64,000 nucleotides of DNA from IDS-8 sp036381215 (GCA_036381215.1 DASVDF010000050.1:57157-121156); one strand, 5' to 3'. Positions 1 through 8,868 are shown, numbered from the stretch's first letter. Numbers and translations: made by a program. Notes: generated by a model not told the origin, from the letters alone.

Positions 1-1
1 C

Positions 2-1078
2 GATCCCGCGGAGATTCCGTGGCCCGACGGCGACCTCGTCGCGAACGCGCCGCGGCATGAGGCCGTCGATCACCGCGCACTTGCCGCGGCCGCGGACTGG
101 GCGTTCGAGCGCCCCTCACCCGAGCAGGTCACCGTCAGCCTGCTCGTCGTGTACAAGGGCGATCTCGTGCTCGAGCGCTACGCACCGGGCTTCGACATGA
201 CGACGCGCACGCGCACGTGGTCGACGGCGAAGAGCCTCGCGGTGACGCTGATCGGCATGCTGGTGGACGAAGGCCGGCTCGCCCTGGACGAGCCGCTCGG
301 GCTCGACTGGCGTCCCGCGCTCCCCGGCGCGGCGCCGGACCCGCGTGACGCCATCACCTTGCGACACCTGCTGCACATGTCGAGCGGGCTGTACCCGGTC
401 GACGATTTCGAGCTGGAATACGCGACCGGCTCCGGCCTCGCGTACTGGGCCGGGGCGAGCTCGGTCGCGGGTGCACTCGACCGCGGGCTGGTGCGCGCGC
501 CGGGAACGTTCTGGGACTACGAGAACTACGATACCTTGCTCGCGGTGTACGCAATGAAGCGCGCGCTCGCCGACGAACGGACCTGGCTCGAGTTTCCGCG
601 CAAGGCGCTCTTCGACCGCATCGGCATGCGCAACACGCTGGCGGGCGTCGACCGCTTCGGCGATTTCATCCTGAGCAGTCAGGTGTACACGAACGCGCGC
701 GACCTGGCGCGCTTCGGCCTTTTATACCTGAACGGCGGTATGTGGCAGGGCGAGCGCCTGCTCTCGCCGGAGTGGATCGAGTTCGTGCGTACGCCGGCAC
801 CGGCGACGCGCAAGGACGGCAGCTTCTACGGCGGGCAGTGGTGGCTGGTGCCCGACGACCGCCGCGACGTGCCGCGGGATGCGTACACGACGGCCGGCAA
901 CCGCGGCCAGTACGTCATCGTCGTCCCGTCGCACGACCTCGTGATCGTGCGCCGCGGCCTCGATTACGGCGCGCAGGGCTTCGACGAGTGGGACCTGCTG
1001 CGCGAAGTGCTCAAGGCGTTCCCGCCGTCGTCGCAGGAGGCTGGTATCATGCCGGCACGGGCGAGCGAGCGAGGGTGA
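2..1078 (+). CDS. Serine hydrolase of the beta-lactamase / NylB-like family (5' truncated)
   Basis: The reading frame is open from base 2, so the true start lies outside the window; the visible part is 358 aa. It has the class C beta-lactamase / penicillin-binding fold motifs: an SxxK motif in WSTAKSLAV (the nucleophilic serine is in STAK), a YxN-type motif in YENYD, and a late TAGNRGQY segment where the KTG-like strand is expected. The GGQWW segment before it resembles 6-aminohexanoate-dimer hydrolase-type proteins (Pfam PF00144). The substrate cannot be predicted: members include amidases, esterases and peptidases. The stop overlaps the start of the next gene (GTGA), so the two may be translationally coupled. 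The family call is secure; the enzymatic activity is not known. Confidence 0.85.
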   Translation, partial: DPAEIPWPDGDLVANAPRHEAVDHRALAAAADWAFERPSPEQVTVSLLVVYKGDLVLERYAPGFDMTTRTRTWSTAKSLAVTLIGMLVDEGRLALDEPLGLDWRPALPGAAPDPRDAITLRHLLHMSSGLYPVDDFELEYATGSGLAYWAGASSVAGALDRGLVRAPGTFWDYENYDTLLAVYAMKRALADERTWLEFPRKALFDRIGMRNTLAGVDRFGDFILSSQVYTNARDLARFGLLYLNGGMWQGERLLSPEWIEFVRTPAPATRKDGSFYGGQWWLVPDDRRDVPRDAYTTAGNRGQYVIVVPSHDLVIVRRGLDYGAQGFDEWDLLREVLKAFPPSSQEAGIMPARASERG

Positions 1079-2766
1079 CGGTGGCGGCGGAAGAATTCGA
1101 TGCGATCGTGGTCGGTTCCGGTATTTCCGGCGGCTGGGCGGCCAAGGAGCTGACCGAGAAGGGCCTCAAAGTGCTGATGCTCGAGCGCGGCGAGAACGTC
1201 GAGCACATCAAGGACTACGTCAACGCGCGCAAGGGCCCGTGGGAATACCCGCACCGCGGCCGGCCGACCCGGGCGATGAAAGAAGCCTACCCGGTGCTGA
1301 AGCGCGATTACCCGTTGAACGAGACGAACCTGTCCTGGTGGGCTTCCGACCAGGACTCGCCCTACACCGAGATCAAGCGCTTCGACTGGTTCCGCGGCTA
1401 CCACGTCGGCGGCCGCTCGCTGATGTGGGGCCGGCAGAGCTACCGCTGGAGCGATTTCGACTTCGAAGGCAACGTGCGCGACGGCATCGCGGTCGATTGG
1501 CCGATCCGCTACGCCGACCTCGCGCCGTGGTACGACCATGTCGAGCGGCACGCGGGCATCTCCGGCTCGCACGAGGAAATGCCGCAGCTGCCGGACGGGC
1601 AGTTCCAGCCGGCGATGCCGCTGAACTGCGGCGAGGAATGGGCGGCGGAGCGCCTGCGCGGCCATTTCGACGGGCGGCGGCGCATCATCCCGGGCCGCGT
1701 GGCCAACCTCACGCAGGCGCTGCCGGGCCGCGCGAAATGCCAGTACCGCAACGCCTGCTGGCTCGGTTGTCCATATGGCGGCTATTTCAGCACGCAGGCG
1801 TCCACGCTGCCCGCGGCCATGGCGACGAAGCGGCTGACCTTGAGGCCGTTCTCGATCGTGACCGAAGTGCTGTACGACCGCGACCAGAAGCGGGCGAGCG
1901 GCGTGCGCGTGCTGGATGCGGTCACCGAGCAGACCACCGAGTACAAGGCGCGCATCGTGTTCCTCTGCGCATCGACGCTGAACTCCACGTGGATCCTGAT
2001 GCGCTCGGCCACGGACGTGTGGCCGGAGGGGCTCGGCAGCAGCTCCGGCGAGCTCGGGCACAACCTGATGGACCACCACTTCGAGGTGGGGGCATCGGCC
2101 AATCTCACGGATCCCGCGCTGGCCGCGAAGTACTACTTCGGCCGGCGCCCGAACGGCTTCTACATCCCGCGCTACCGCAACCTGTTCGGCGACAAGCGCG
2201 AGTACCTGCGCGGCTTCGGCTACCAGGGGTCGGCGAGCCGCGGCGACTGGCAGCGCGGCGTGGCCGAGCTCGGCGTCGGCAAGAGCTTCAAGGACGCGCT
2301 CTCGGAGCCGGGCGACTGGCGCATCGGCGGAAGCGCCTTCGGCGAGATGCTGCCGCGCCACGAGAACCGGGTGACCATCGACGAGAGCCGCAGCGACAAG
2401 TGGGGACTGCCGGTGCTCGCGATCGATTGCGCGATCGGCGAGAACGAGCGGCTGATGCGGAAGGACATGGCGAACGACCTGGCCGAGATGTTCGAGGCGG
2501 TCGGGGCGAAGGACGTCGACACCTTCGACGGCCAGTATTTCCCCGGCCGCGGCATACACGAGATGGGCACCGCGCGCATGGGGCGCGACCCGAAGACCTC
2601 GGTGCTCAATCGCTGGAACCAGGTCTGGGACGCACCCAACGTGTTCGTGACGGACGGCAGCTGCATGGCGTCCTCCGCGTGCCAGAACCCGTCGCTCACC
2701 TACATGGCGATCACCGCGCGCGCCGCGGATTACGCCGTGCAGGAGCTCAAGCGGCGCAACCTGTGA
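1075..2766 (+). CDS. GMC-family FAD-dependent oxidoreductase
   Basis: A 563-aa flavoenzyme of the glucose-methanol-choline family. The Rossmann FAD motif is at residues 14-20 (GSGISGG) and the C-terminal GMC signature includes HEMGTARMG and the terminal NPSLTYMAITARA segment. Members oxidise alcohol or sugar hydroxyls. In bacteria those paired with a gluconate-2-dehydrogenase subunit 3-like protein are membrane-associated, and that partner follows immediately here. The first in-frame start after the previous gene is GTG at 1075, in a GTGA overlap; GTG at 1081 is the alternative. No cytochrome c subunit is seen in the window, so the electron acceptor is unknown. The substrate is probably a sugar or sugar derivative, by inference from family only. 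Confidence 0.88.
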   Translation: MTVAAEEFDAIVVGSGISGGWAAKELTEKGLKVLMLERGENVEHIKDYVNARKGPWEYPHRGRPTRAMKEAYPVLKRDYPLNETNLSWWASDQDSPYTEIKRFDWFRGYHVGGRSLMWGRQSYRWSDFDFEGNVRDGIAVDWPIRYADLAPWYDHVERHAGISGSHEEMPQLPDGQFQPAMPLNCGEEWAAERLRGHFDGRRRIIPGRVANLTQALPGRAKCQYRNACWLGCPYGGYFSTQASTLPAAMATKRLTLRPFSIVTEVLYDRDQKRASGVRVLDAVTEQTTEYKARIVFLCASTLNSTWILMRSATDVWPEGLGSSSGELGHNLMDHHFEVGASANLTDPALAAKYYFGRRPNGFYIPRYRNLFGDKREYLRGFGYQGSASRGDWQRGVAELGVGKSFKDALSEPGDWRIGGSAFGEMLPRHENRVTIDESRSDKWGLPVLAIDCAIGENERLMRKDMANDLAEMFEAVGAKDVDTFDGQYFPGRGIHEMGTARMGRDPKTSVLNRWNQVWDAPNVFVTDGSCMASSACQNPSLTYMAITARAADYAVQELKRRNL

Positions 2767-2783
2767 TGTCGGGAGACCCGGGA

Positions 2784-3422
2784 ATGCCGAAGGAGACGGA
2801 AGACCGCGACCTCATCACGCGCCGCGCGGCGATCCTGCGCGTGAGCGCGCTGCTCGGCGGCGTGGCGCTGGTCGGGCAAGGCGCGCTGCTCGCGGGCTGC
2901 GAGCGGCGGGTGCCGACGCCGGAGGCAGGCGGGACGGCGGACGCGGGCGCTTCGCCGCAGGCATTCGGGAAGGACGCCGTCGCGCTGCTCGATGAGCTCA
3001 CCGAGGCGATACTTCCGGAGACGGATACACCGGGCGCGAAGGCCGCCGGTGTCGGGCCGTTCGTCGCGAAGATGGTGACCGATTGCTACGCTCCGCGCGA
3101 GCAACAGGTGTTCCGTGAAGGGCTCGCGACAGTGGACGACCGGTGCCGGGCGATGCACGACGTGGCGTTCCTCGCGGCGACGCCCGAGCAGCGGCTGGCG
3201 CTGGCCGGGCAGCTCGACGCCGAGCAGATGCAATACATGCACGGGCTGGAGGAAGACCAGCCCGCGCACTGGTTCCGCATGCTGAAGGAGCTGACGCTGC
3301 TCGGCTACTTCACGTCGGAAATCGGCTACGAGCAGGCACTGCGCTACGCCGAGACACCGGGCCGTTACGATCCCTGCGTGCCGTACGCGCCGGGCGAAAA
3401 GGCCTGGGCGGATCACGCCTGA
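2784..3422 (+). CDS. Gluconate 2-dehydrogenase subunit 3-like protein, exported by Tat
   Basis: 212 aa. The N-terminus carries a twin-arginine type signal (ITRRAAILRVSALLGG) ending in LLAGC, which also fits a lipobox. The body (LLDELTEAILPETDTPGA onward) matches the small subunit family of gluconate 2-dehydrogenase (PF13618), which escorts and tethers a GMC dehydrogenase subunit. ATG at 2784 is preferred because GGGAG lies 8 bases upstream; an in-frame ATG at 2766 overlapping the preceding stop is the alternative. The pair 1075-2766 and 2784-3422 is therefore probably a two-subunit periplasm-facing dehydrogenase. Confidence 0.85.
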   Translation: MPKETEDRDLITRRAAILRVSALLGGVALVGQGALLAGCERRVPTPEAGGTADAGASPQAFGKDAVALLDELTEAILPETDTPGAKAAGVGPFVAKMVTDCYAPREQQVFREGLATVDDRCRAMHDVAFLAATPEQRLALAGQLDAEQMQYMHGLEEDQPAHWFRMLKELTLLGYFTSEIGYEQALRYAETPGRYDPCVPYAPGEKAWADHA

Positions 3423-3494
3423 TCCGGGCCACGCCTGTCGCCGGCGCGAAGGTCAGCGACGACGGTTCATGACAACGAGCGGAGGCACCTGACG

Positions 3495-3905
3495 ATGCTC
3501 ACAAAAAGACAGGTGAAAGCGAATATTGCGCGACTGCAGGGCGGCCTCGTTTACCGCGGCGAAGTCAGCGGGGTCCGTCAGACCTATTACATCTTCGAGG
3601 CCGAAGGGTCCTTTTTCGTATTGTCATTTGCCCGCTCGGAGTCGAAACCCGGCTCCGGGTATTTCAACGTCGTGGATGCAGAGGCCGTCGAATACGTGCG
3701 GAGCCGGTTTGCCGGCAAGCGGGCCGTCACCGCGAAGGACGTGGTTCACCGGGCGCGCCGCACCGCCCATGCACCGACCAGCCTGATTGCGCTCAACGTC
3801 CTGTATGTGCTGGTTGCCCTGGGGGAAGCGGAAATCGTGCAGCAGGGCGAGAACCGGGCGCTGGTCTTCGCCATGCGCCCGGGGACCAGGAAGCGGGCCG
3901 CCTGA
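3495..3905 (+). CDS. Hypothetical protein, 136 aa
   Basis: No family recognised. The start is well supported: GGAGG at 3481-3485 lies 9 bases before the ATG. The protein is basic, soluble-looking, with an N-terminal MLTKRQVKANIARLQ helix, a central beta-rich stretch (TYYIFEAEGSFFVLSF) and a basic C-terminus (RPGTRKRAA). No signal peptide or membrane segment is apparent. The gene stands alone, converging on the small ORF at 3909-4076 with a 3-bp gap, and its codon use is slightly less GC-biased than its neighbours. Function unknown. Confidence 0.65.
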   Translation: MLTKRQVKANIARLQGGLVYRGEVSGVRQTYYIFEAEGSFFVLSFARSESKPGSGYFNVVDAEAVEYVRSRFAGKRAVTAKDVVHRARRTAHAPTSLIALNVLYVLVALGEAEIVQQGENRALVFAMRPGTRKRAA

Positions 3906-3908
3906 CCG

Positions 3909-4076
3909 CTAGTCCTCGTCGTTTTCCGCGGGAGCGCCGTCTTCCGGCGCCCCCGCATTGGGGTCCAGCAGCAGGCGCATCTCGCGCGTCGCCATGATGT
4001 CGGAATCCTCCAGCACGATCGTCTCGACGAAGTCGGCCGGATCCAGCTGCGGCAGGCAATCGGTATCGCTCTCCAT
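3909..4076 (-). CDS. Small acidic protein, 55 aa
   Basis: A 55-residue reading frame beginning MESDTDCLPQLD and ending PAENDED. It is strongly acidic throughout and has a single cysteine (residue 7). A strong Shine-Dalgarno (AGGAGGG) sits 3 bases before the ATG, which is the main reason to call it. The frame extends further upstream without a ribosome site and that extension is rejected. No homologous family is recognised. It converges with the 136-aa hypothetical gene. Confidence 0.5.
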   Translation of the reverse strand: MESDTDCLPQLDPADFVETIVLEDSDIMATREMRLLLDPNAGAPEDGAPAENDED

Positions 4077-4268
4077 CGTCCCTCCTGTCCCGGGCGAGAG
4101 ATGACCATAGCGTGCTGGGGATCCGGCCGTCCGTGACCTGGTTTCCGTTTTTTGTGATCCGGCGCACATTCCGTTCGGGCGCGGGGGTCACAGCTGTGGC
4201 GCCTCGCCCACTGGAGCTGCCGGCCGAGCTGAAGTAACGTCGGTGACGGCGGCGGACACGGAGGGCGC

Positions 4269-5030
4269 ATGCGGCTCGACAACCGGGTGGCACTGATCAC
4301 GGGCGGCACTTCCGGGATCGGGAGGGCAACGGCCGTGCTTTTCGCCGGGGAAGGCGCCCGGGTGGCCATCACGGGACGCAGCCGCGAACGCGGCAGGGAA
4401 GTGCAGGCGGAGCTCGAGGGAAGGGGATTCGAGTGCCTGTTCGTGCAGGCGGACGTGCGATTCGCCCGGGACTGCGAGCGCGCGGTGGAGGAGACGGTCG
4501 CTGCCTTCGGCGGGCTGCACGTGCTCTTCAACAACGCCGGCGTGTTCATCGCGAACGACGTCGTAGCCTGTACCGAGGAGGAATGGGACCTGCAGGTGGA
4601 CACGAGCCTGAAGGGCGCTTTCCTGATGACGAAGTTCGCGGTTCCGCACATGCTCCGTGGCGGCGGCGGTTCCATCATCAACAACAGCTCGGATTGGGGA
4701 ATCGTCGGCGGCGAGCGCGCCGTCGCTTACTGCGCCGCCAAGGGCGGCATGGTGACGCTGACCAGGGCACTGGCACTCGATCACGGGCGACAGGGGATCC
4801 GCGTCAACTGCCTCTGCCCGGGCGATACCGTCACGCCGATGGAGCGCGAGGATGCGCGCAACCTCGGCATGCGCTGGGAAGACTACGTGGCGAGCGCGTC
4901 GGAGCGGCCGCTCGGTCGCATGGCCGAGCCGATCGAGATCGCGCGCGCGGCGCTGTTCCTCGCCTCGGACGAGTCGTCCTTCGTCACCGGCGCGGCGTTG
5001 CCCGTCGACGGCGGCTCGCTGGCCGGCTAG
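4269..5030 (+). CDS. SDR-family NAD(P)-dependent oxidoreductase
   Basis: 253 aa, the usual length for a classical short-chain dehydrogenase. The nucleotide-binding TGGTSGIG is at residues 11-18, NNAG at 88-91, and the catalytic Ser (S140/S141), Tyr154 and Lys158 in YCAAK. The C-terminal FVTGAALPVDGG is typical. Such enzymes interconvert hydroxyl and keto groups; the substrate cannot be read from sequence. It is transcribed alone, convergent with the DUF819 gene. A small inverted repeat directly after the stop (5031-5045, CCGGGA/TCCCGG arms) could help end transcription but has no T-run. Confidence 0.9.
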   Translation: MRLDNRVALITGGTSGIGRATAVLFAGEGARVAITGRSRERGREVQAELEGRGFECLFVQADVRFARDCERAVEETVAAFGGLHVLFNNAGVFIANDVVACTEEEWDLQVDTSLKGAFLMTKFAVPHMLRGGGGSIINNSSDWGIVGGERAVAYCAAKGGMVTLTRALALDHGRQGIRVNCLCPGDTVTPMEREDARNLGMRWEDYVASASERPLGRMAEPIEIARAALFLASDESSFVTGAALPVDGGSLAG

Positions 5031-5120
5031 CCGGGAACATCCCGGGGACCGATACGCCCGGTGCCGCGGAACACGATCACGCGTGCGTGCGGATGGCTGC
5101 CCGGCGGCGTCGCCCGATTC

Positions 5121-6263
5121 TCAGGCGAGCATGCCGGCTACCCAGAATCCGAGGAAGGTCCCGATGGCGTTGCCGAGCGCTCCGATGAGCACGGCGGGGA
5201 GCACGAGGTCGGTGCGGCCGAGACTGCGTGCGAGGGCGAGCGCGGACGTGCTGCCGCCGACGTTGGCCTGCGACGCGACGGCGGCGATGTCGACGTCGAT
5301 GCGCAGCAGGCGGGCGGCGCCGAAGACGACGAAGCCGTGCACGAGGACCATGGCCGTGGCGAAGCCGAGCAGGATGAGGCCAAGGCGCCCGAGCTCGCCG
5401 AGCTGGCGCAGGTCGCAGAACGCGCCGATGACGGCGAGGAACAGCAGCACGGCGACCATGCCGAGCAGGCGCGCGCCGCGCAGCCGCCCGAACCAGGGGA
5501 TCTGCGCCAGCGCGAGAGCGATGGTGGTGAGAATGAGGATCGCGGGGATGCCGGTGGCATCGGCGGTCAGGCCGGAAACGTAGAGCGTGGCGAACCCGAG
5601 CAGCGCGAGCACGAAGAGGTCGAACGGATGCAGGGTTTCGGTGTCCTCGGCGATGTCACGGTCCATGTCGAGAGTGCCGGCGTTGCGCGGTGCCACCCTG
5701 CGCCACAGGGGTCCGAGCAGGCGCGGGAGGGCGATGGTCGCGGCCATCCACGCCGTCGTGACCACGTTGTCGACGGCAACGGCCCCGGTGTACAGGCCGC
5801 CTTCGCGCATGACGCCGTACTCGAGCGCGATCGCGTTGAAGTTGATGCTGCCGCCGGTGTACGTGCCCACGAACATGCCGCCGAGCGCGGCGTGCAGCCT
5901 GCCGAGGGATTCGAGCGGCACCACCAGCGCGCTGACGAAGGCGCCGAGCATGATGCCGGCGGAGCCGATCAGGAACAGCGCGACGATGGGAATTCCCGCG
6001 CGCAAGATGTCGCGCAGGTTGACGCGCAGCAACAGCCAGAAGATACCGAGCGGCGCGAGGTAAGCGAAGATCGCGTCGTAGACCGCCACCGGTGCTTGCG
6101 CCGTGGAGCCTGCGGGAACGATCCCGAGATTGGCCGCGGCCGCGCTGATGAGGATCACCAGCAGCGCGGTGCCGAGGTGACGGAGCCAGGTGCGCCGCAC
6201 CAGCCACTCGGAGACCGCGGTGAACAGGCACAGCGCCGCCAGCACGAAGATCGGGTCGCGCAT
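5121..6263 (-). CDS. DUF819-family integral membrane protein
   Basis: 380 aa with about ten hydrophobic segments; start chosen at MRDPIFVLAALCLF, preceded by GGGGAGGAG 10 bases upstream. The frame is open further upstream but that part is not membrane-like and lacks a ribosome site. The FVGTYTGGSINFNAIA and ASQANVGGSTSALA segments fit the DUF819 (YjcL-like) family, a group with two repeated halves that looks like transporters. No substrate is established for the family. There are no functionally informative neighbours. Confidence 0.8.
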   Translation of the reverse strand: MRDPIFVLAALCLFTAVSEWLVRRTWLRHLGTALLVILISAAAANLGIVPAGSTAQAPVAVYDAIFAYLAPLGIFWLLLRVNLRDILRAGIPIVALFLIGSAGIMLGAFVSALVVPLESLGRLHAALGGMFVGTYTGGSINFNAIALEYGVMREGGLYTGAVAVDNVVTTAWMAATIALPRLLGPLWRRVAPRNAGTLDMDRDIAEDTETLHPFDLFVLALLGFATLYVSGLTADATGIPAILILTTIALALAQIPWFGRLRGARLLGMVAVLLFLAVIGAFCDLRQLGELGRLGLILLGFATAMVLVHGFVVFGAARLLRIDVDIAAVASQANVGGSTSALALARSLGRTDLVLPAVLIGALGNAIGTFLGFWVAGMLA

Positions 6264-6508
6264 GGGCTTCGTCGCTCCTCCCCGAAGGCGGCGGGCCGCT
6301 GCAATATACCATTGGTACCAAGGAACCCCGCGGACCGATTCCGCCGTGGCAACGCGCGTACAGCCCACTATTTATCTCAACGCATGGCTGTGGCGACCGA
6401 AGCGAGTTCGCGGCGCAAGCCGGCTGCAGACTCGCGCAGCCATCGGGTACACGAACAGGCGTGGCCGACGCAGAGAGACGGCGAGGGAGCGCAAGTAGCT
6501 GAATGGAC

Positions 6509-6585
6509 TGGTCGGGGTGATAGGATTTGAACCTACGGCCCCTGCCTCCCGAAGGCAGTGCTCTACCAGGCTGAGCTACACCCCG
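6509..6585 (-). tRNA. tRNA-Pro (anticodon CGG)
   Basis: A complete 77-nt cloverleaf on the minus strand, 5' end at 6585. The acceptor stem CGGGGTG pairs with CACCCCG and the 3' CCA is encoded. The anticodon stem CTGCC/GGCAG encloses loop TTCGGGA, giving anticodon CGG (codon CCG). The T-arm contains GGTTCAAATCC. An encoded CCA is usual in Gammaproteobacteria. Confidence 0.97.
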
Positions 6586-6698
6586 AACGAGCGCGCAATC
6601 ATACACATCCGAGGGGCCTGCGGCCAGATTGTTCCCCGGGTCGGTGCGATTCGAAACCGCGGCTCGCACCGCTTGGGCCGGTGCGGTAGGTTAGCCCG

Positions 6699-6722
6699 GT
6701 CGCGCGCGATGCGCGCTCCTAC
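6699..6722 (-). repeat. REP-like palindromic element, copy 1 (perfect)
   Basis: A 24-bp element beginning GTAGGAGCGCGC and ending CGCGCGAC when read on the minus strand; identical to the copies at 8865-8888 and 55138-55161. It lies between tRNA-Pro and the D-2-hydroxyacid dehydrogenase, just 9 bases before that gene's start. The form resembles the GTAGGAGCGGGC-type REP sequences of pseudomonads, which are mobilised by RAYT transposases; no RAYT gene is in this window. Confidence 0.8.
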
Positions 6723-6731
6723 GGCAGACCT

Positions 6732-7799
6732 ATGCCCCTGCGTGGAAAGCAGAAATTGCGGCTCGTCATCGCCACTCCTCTGGAGGGAGAGTTCGTGGAG
6801 CGGATCCGTGCGGTCGCGCCCCGGCAGGTCGAGGTGCTGCACGAGCCGGAGCTCTTGCCGCCCGTGCGCTATCCGAGCGACCACCGAGGCGACCCGGGTT
6901 TCCGCCGGGCGCCGGACGCCGAGGAGCGCTGGGAGGAGCTGATCGCCGGGGCCGACATCCTCTGGGACATCCCGCCGGACCGGTCCGAAGGCGGCAACGT
7001 CGTGGACGGCGCGCGGGCGCTCCGCTGGGTGCAGACCACGAGCGCGGGGGTCGGGCCGCGCGTGCAGCGGCTCGGGCTCGCCGAGCGCGGGGTGATCGTC
7101 ACTACGGCTCGCGGGCTGCATGCCGGCCCGCTCACGGAGTTCACGTTCATGGTGCTGCTCGCGCGGGCGAAAGGGTACGAGTACCTGAAGCGTGAGCAGG
7201 AGATGCGACGGTGGCAGCTCTACTGTACCGACAGCCTCGCCGGGAAGACGCTCGCGATCGTCGGCCTGGGCGGCATCGGGCGGCGCATCGCGGCGACCGG
7301 CAAGGCGTTCGACATGCGCGTCTATGGGCTCGTGCGCGAGGGACAACAGGCGACGGCCGCGGAGCTCGGCGTGGATCGCGTGTTCCGGCGCGCGGAGCTG
7401 CACGACATGCTGCGCGAAACGGACGCACTCGTGTTGTGCGCGCCCGAGACGCCAGAGACGATCAGCATGATCGATCGCGCCGCGCTCGCCGCGCTGAAGC
7501 GGAGCGCGGTGTTGGTGAACATCGCGCGCGGCTCGCTCGTCGACGAAGGCGCGCTGGTCACGGCCCTGCTCTCGGGGCAGCTCGCCTTCGCCGCGCTCGA
7601 CGTGTTTCGCACCGAGCCGCTGCCGCCGAGGAGCCCGCTCTGGGATCTGGAGAACGTGCTGGTGAGTCCGCACTCGGCGAGCACGGTGGTTCAGGAGAAC
7701 GAGCGGCTCACCGATCTGTTCTGCCACAACCTGGGGCTTTTTCTCGAGGGCAGGATCGAGGAGATGAGGAATCGGTATGATCCGCAGCGCGGGTATTGA
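6732..7799 (+). CDS. D-2-hydroxyacid dehydrogenase family protein
   Basis: 355 aa. The NAD-binding GLGGIG lies mid-protein and the catalytic triad is visible: Arg in NIARGSLVDE, Glu in RTEPLP and His in SPHSAS. The family reduces 2-keto acids to D-2-hydroxy acids or the reverse (glyoxylate/hydroxypyruvate reductase-like). The N-terminal substrate domain is rather long and charged, so specificity is uncertain. The downstream SMP-30/gluconolactonase gene starts 46 bases later and could be co-transcribed, which would fit sugar-acid metabolism. A REP-like element lies immediately upstream. Confidence 0.88.
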   Translation: MPLRGKQKLRLVIATPLEGEFVERIRAVAPRQVEVLHEPELLPPVRYPSDHRGDPGFRRAPDAEERWEELIAGADILWDIPPDRSEGGNVVDGARALRWVQTTSAGVGPRVQRLGLAERGVIVTTARGLHAGPLTEFTFMVLLARAKGYEYLKREQEMRRWQLYCTDSLAGKTLAIVGLGGIGRRIAATGKAFDMRVYGLVREGQQATAAELGVDRVFRRAELHDMLRETDALVLCAPETPETISMIDRAALAALKRSAVLVNIARGSLVDEGALVTALLSGQLAFAALDVFRTEPLPPRSPLWDLENVLVSPHSASTVVQENERLTDLFCHNLGLFLEGRIEEMRNRYDPQRGY

Positions 7800-7805
7800 G
7801 GTCGG

Positions 7806-7830
7806 GTTGCGCGCGATGGCGGGCTCCTAC
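7806..7830 (-). repeat. REP-like element, degenerate copy 2
   Basis: A decayed copy of the 24-bp palindrome with one extra base and several mismatches, in the gap between the dehydrogenase stop and the ATG at 7846. It is in the same orientation as the better copy at 7872-7895, 66 bp away, so the two form a direct pair. Confidence 0.55.
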
Positions 7831-7845
7831 GCGGAGGCGGTGAAT

Positions 7846-8868
7846 ATGCGAAGGACAGGGGTGAGGTTCCGGTCGCGCGCGGTGCGCGCTCCTACGGGGG
7901 TGGTGCTGTTGTTGCTGGCTGCGGCGGGGGCCGCGGAGACGAAGCCGCCGTATGTCGAGAGGCTCAGTCCGGCGCTCGATGCGATCGTGCCGCGCGATGC
8001 CGCCATCGACGTCATCGCGACCGGCTTCGACTGGGCGGAAGGGCCGCTCTGGCTGCCCGAGCAGCACATGCTCGTGTTCTCCGATCCGCCCGCGAACACG
8101 ATCTTCGGGTGGCGCGAAGGGGAGGGCGTAAGCACCTGGCTCAAACCGTCCGGGTACACGGGGGAACGGCCGCGCGGCGGTGAGCCGGGATCGAACGGGC
8201 TCGCGCTGGATGCGCGGGGCCGGCTGATCCTGTGCCAGCACGGCGATCGCCGCATCGCCCGCATGGCTGCGAGCCTCGACGAGCCCGCGCCCGAGTTCGA
8301 GACGATTGCGGCGCGCTACGACGGGCATCGCTTCAACAGCCCTAACGACCTCACGATCGACTCGAAGGGCGCGATCTGGTTCACGGATCCGCCGTACGGG
8401 CTCGAGGGCGGGCCGGACGGCCCGGGGCGCGAGCTCGACACGCTCGGCGTTTATCGCGTGGCGCCGGGCGGCGAGGCGGAGCTCGTCGTCGGCAACCTGA
8501 CGCGGCCGAACGGCATCGGGCTCTCGCCCGACGAAGCGACGTTGTATGTCTCCAACTCGGATCCGGAGCGGGCGGCCTGGATGGCGTACCGGATCGACGC
8601 GGACGGCACTGTCGGAGACGGCCGGTTGCTGTTCGATGCGACGGCGGAAGTGGCGCGCGCCTCGGGGTTGCCGGACGGGCTCGAGGTCCACAGCAGCGGC
8701 AACCTGTTCGCGTCGGGGCCGGGCGGCATCTTCGTTCTGTCTCCCGCCGGTGACCTGCTCGGACGCATCGTCACGGGTGCGGCCGCCGCGAACGTTGCCT
8801 TCGACGAGGACGAGAGCACGCTGTACATCACGGCCGACGATCGGGTGCTGCGCGTCGATTTGCGGTAG
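7846..8868 (+). CDS. SMP-30/gluconolactonase-like protein, exported
   Basis: 340 aa. The six-bladed propeller family (SMP-30/LRE, PF08450) is indicated by ATGFDWAEGPLWLPE, NSPNDLTIDSKGAIWFTDPPYG and NLTRPNGIGLSPDEATLYVSNS, which contain the usual metal-ligand Glu, Asn and Asp positions. Members hydrolyse sugar lactones such as gluconolactone. ATG at 7846 is chosen because GGAGG ends 8 bases upstream and it opens a signal peptide (hydrophobic VVLLLLAAAGAAE). Notably, residues 9-17 of that signal peptide are encoded by a REP-like repeat (7872-7895), and the TAG stop at 8866-8868 lies inside another copy (8865-8888). Confidence 0.85.
   Translation: MRRTGVRFRSRAVRAPTGVVLLLLAAAGAAETKPPYVERLSPALDAIVPRDAAIDVIATGFDWAEGPLWLPEQHMLVFSDPPANTIFGWREGEGVSTWLKPSGYTGERPRGGEPGSNGLALDARGRLILCQHGDRRIARMAASLDEPAPEFETIAARYDGHRFNSPNDLTIDSKGAIWFTDPPYGLEGGPDGPGRELDTLGVYRVAPGGEAELVVGNLTRPNGIGLSPDEATLYVSNSDPERAAWMAYRIDADGTVGDGRLLFDATAEVARASGLPDGLEVHSSGNLFASGPGGIFVLSPAGDLLGRIVTGAAAANVAFDEDESTLYITADDRVLRVDLR
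7872..7895 (-). repeat. REP-like element, copy 3, inside a coding region
   Basis: One mismatch to the perfect 24-bp element. It lies within the signal-peptide region of the SMP-30-like gene, where it encodes the basic n-region RSRAVRAPT. Confidence 0.75.

Noticed and set aside
3909..4076. RiPP precursor peptide
   Set aside because: No leader/core organisation, and no maturation enzyme, protease or transporter gene nearby.
5061..6530. A 489-residue plus-strand open frame opposite the DUF819 gene
   Set aside because: Repetitive Glu/Arg/Ala/Asp composition with no motif; the minus-strand frame encodes coherent membrane helices.
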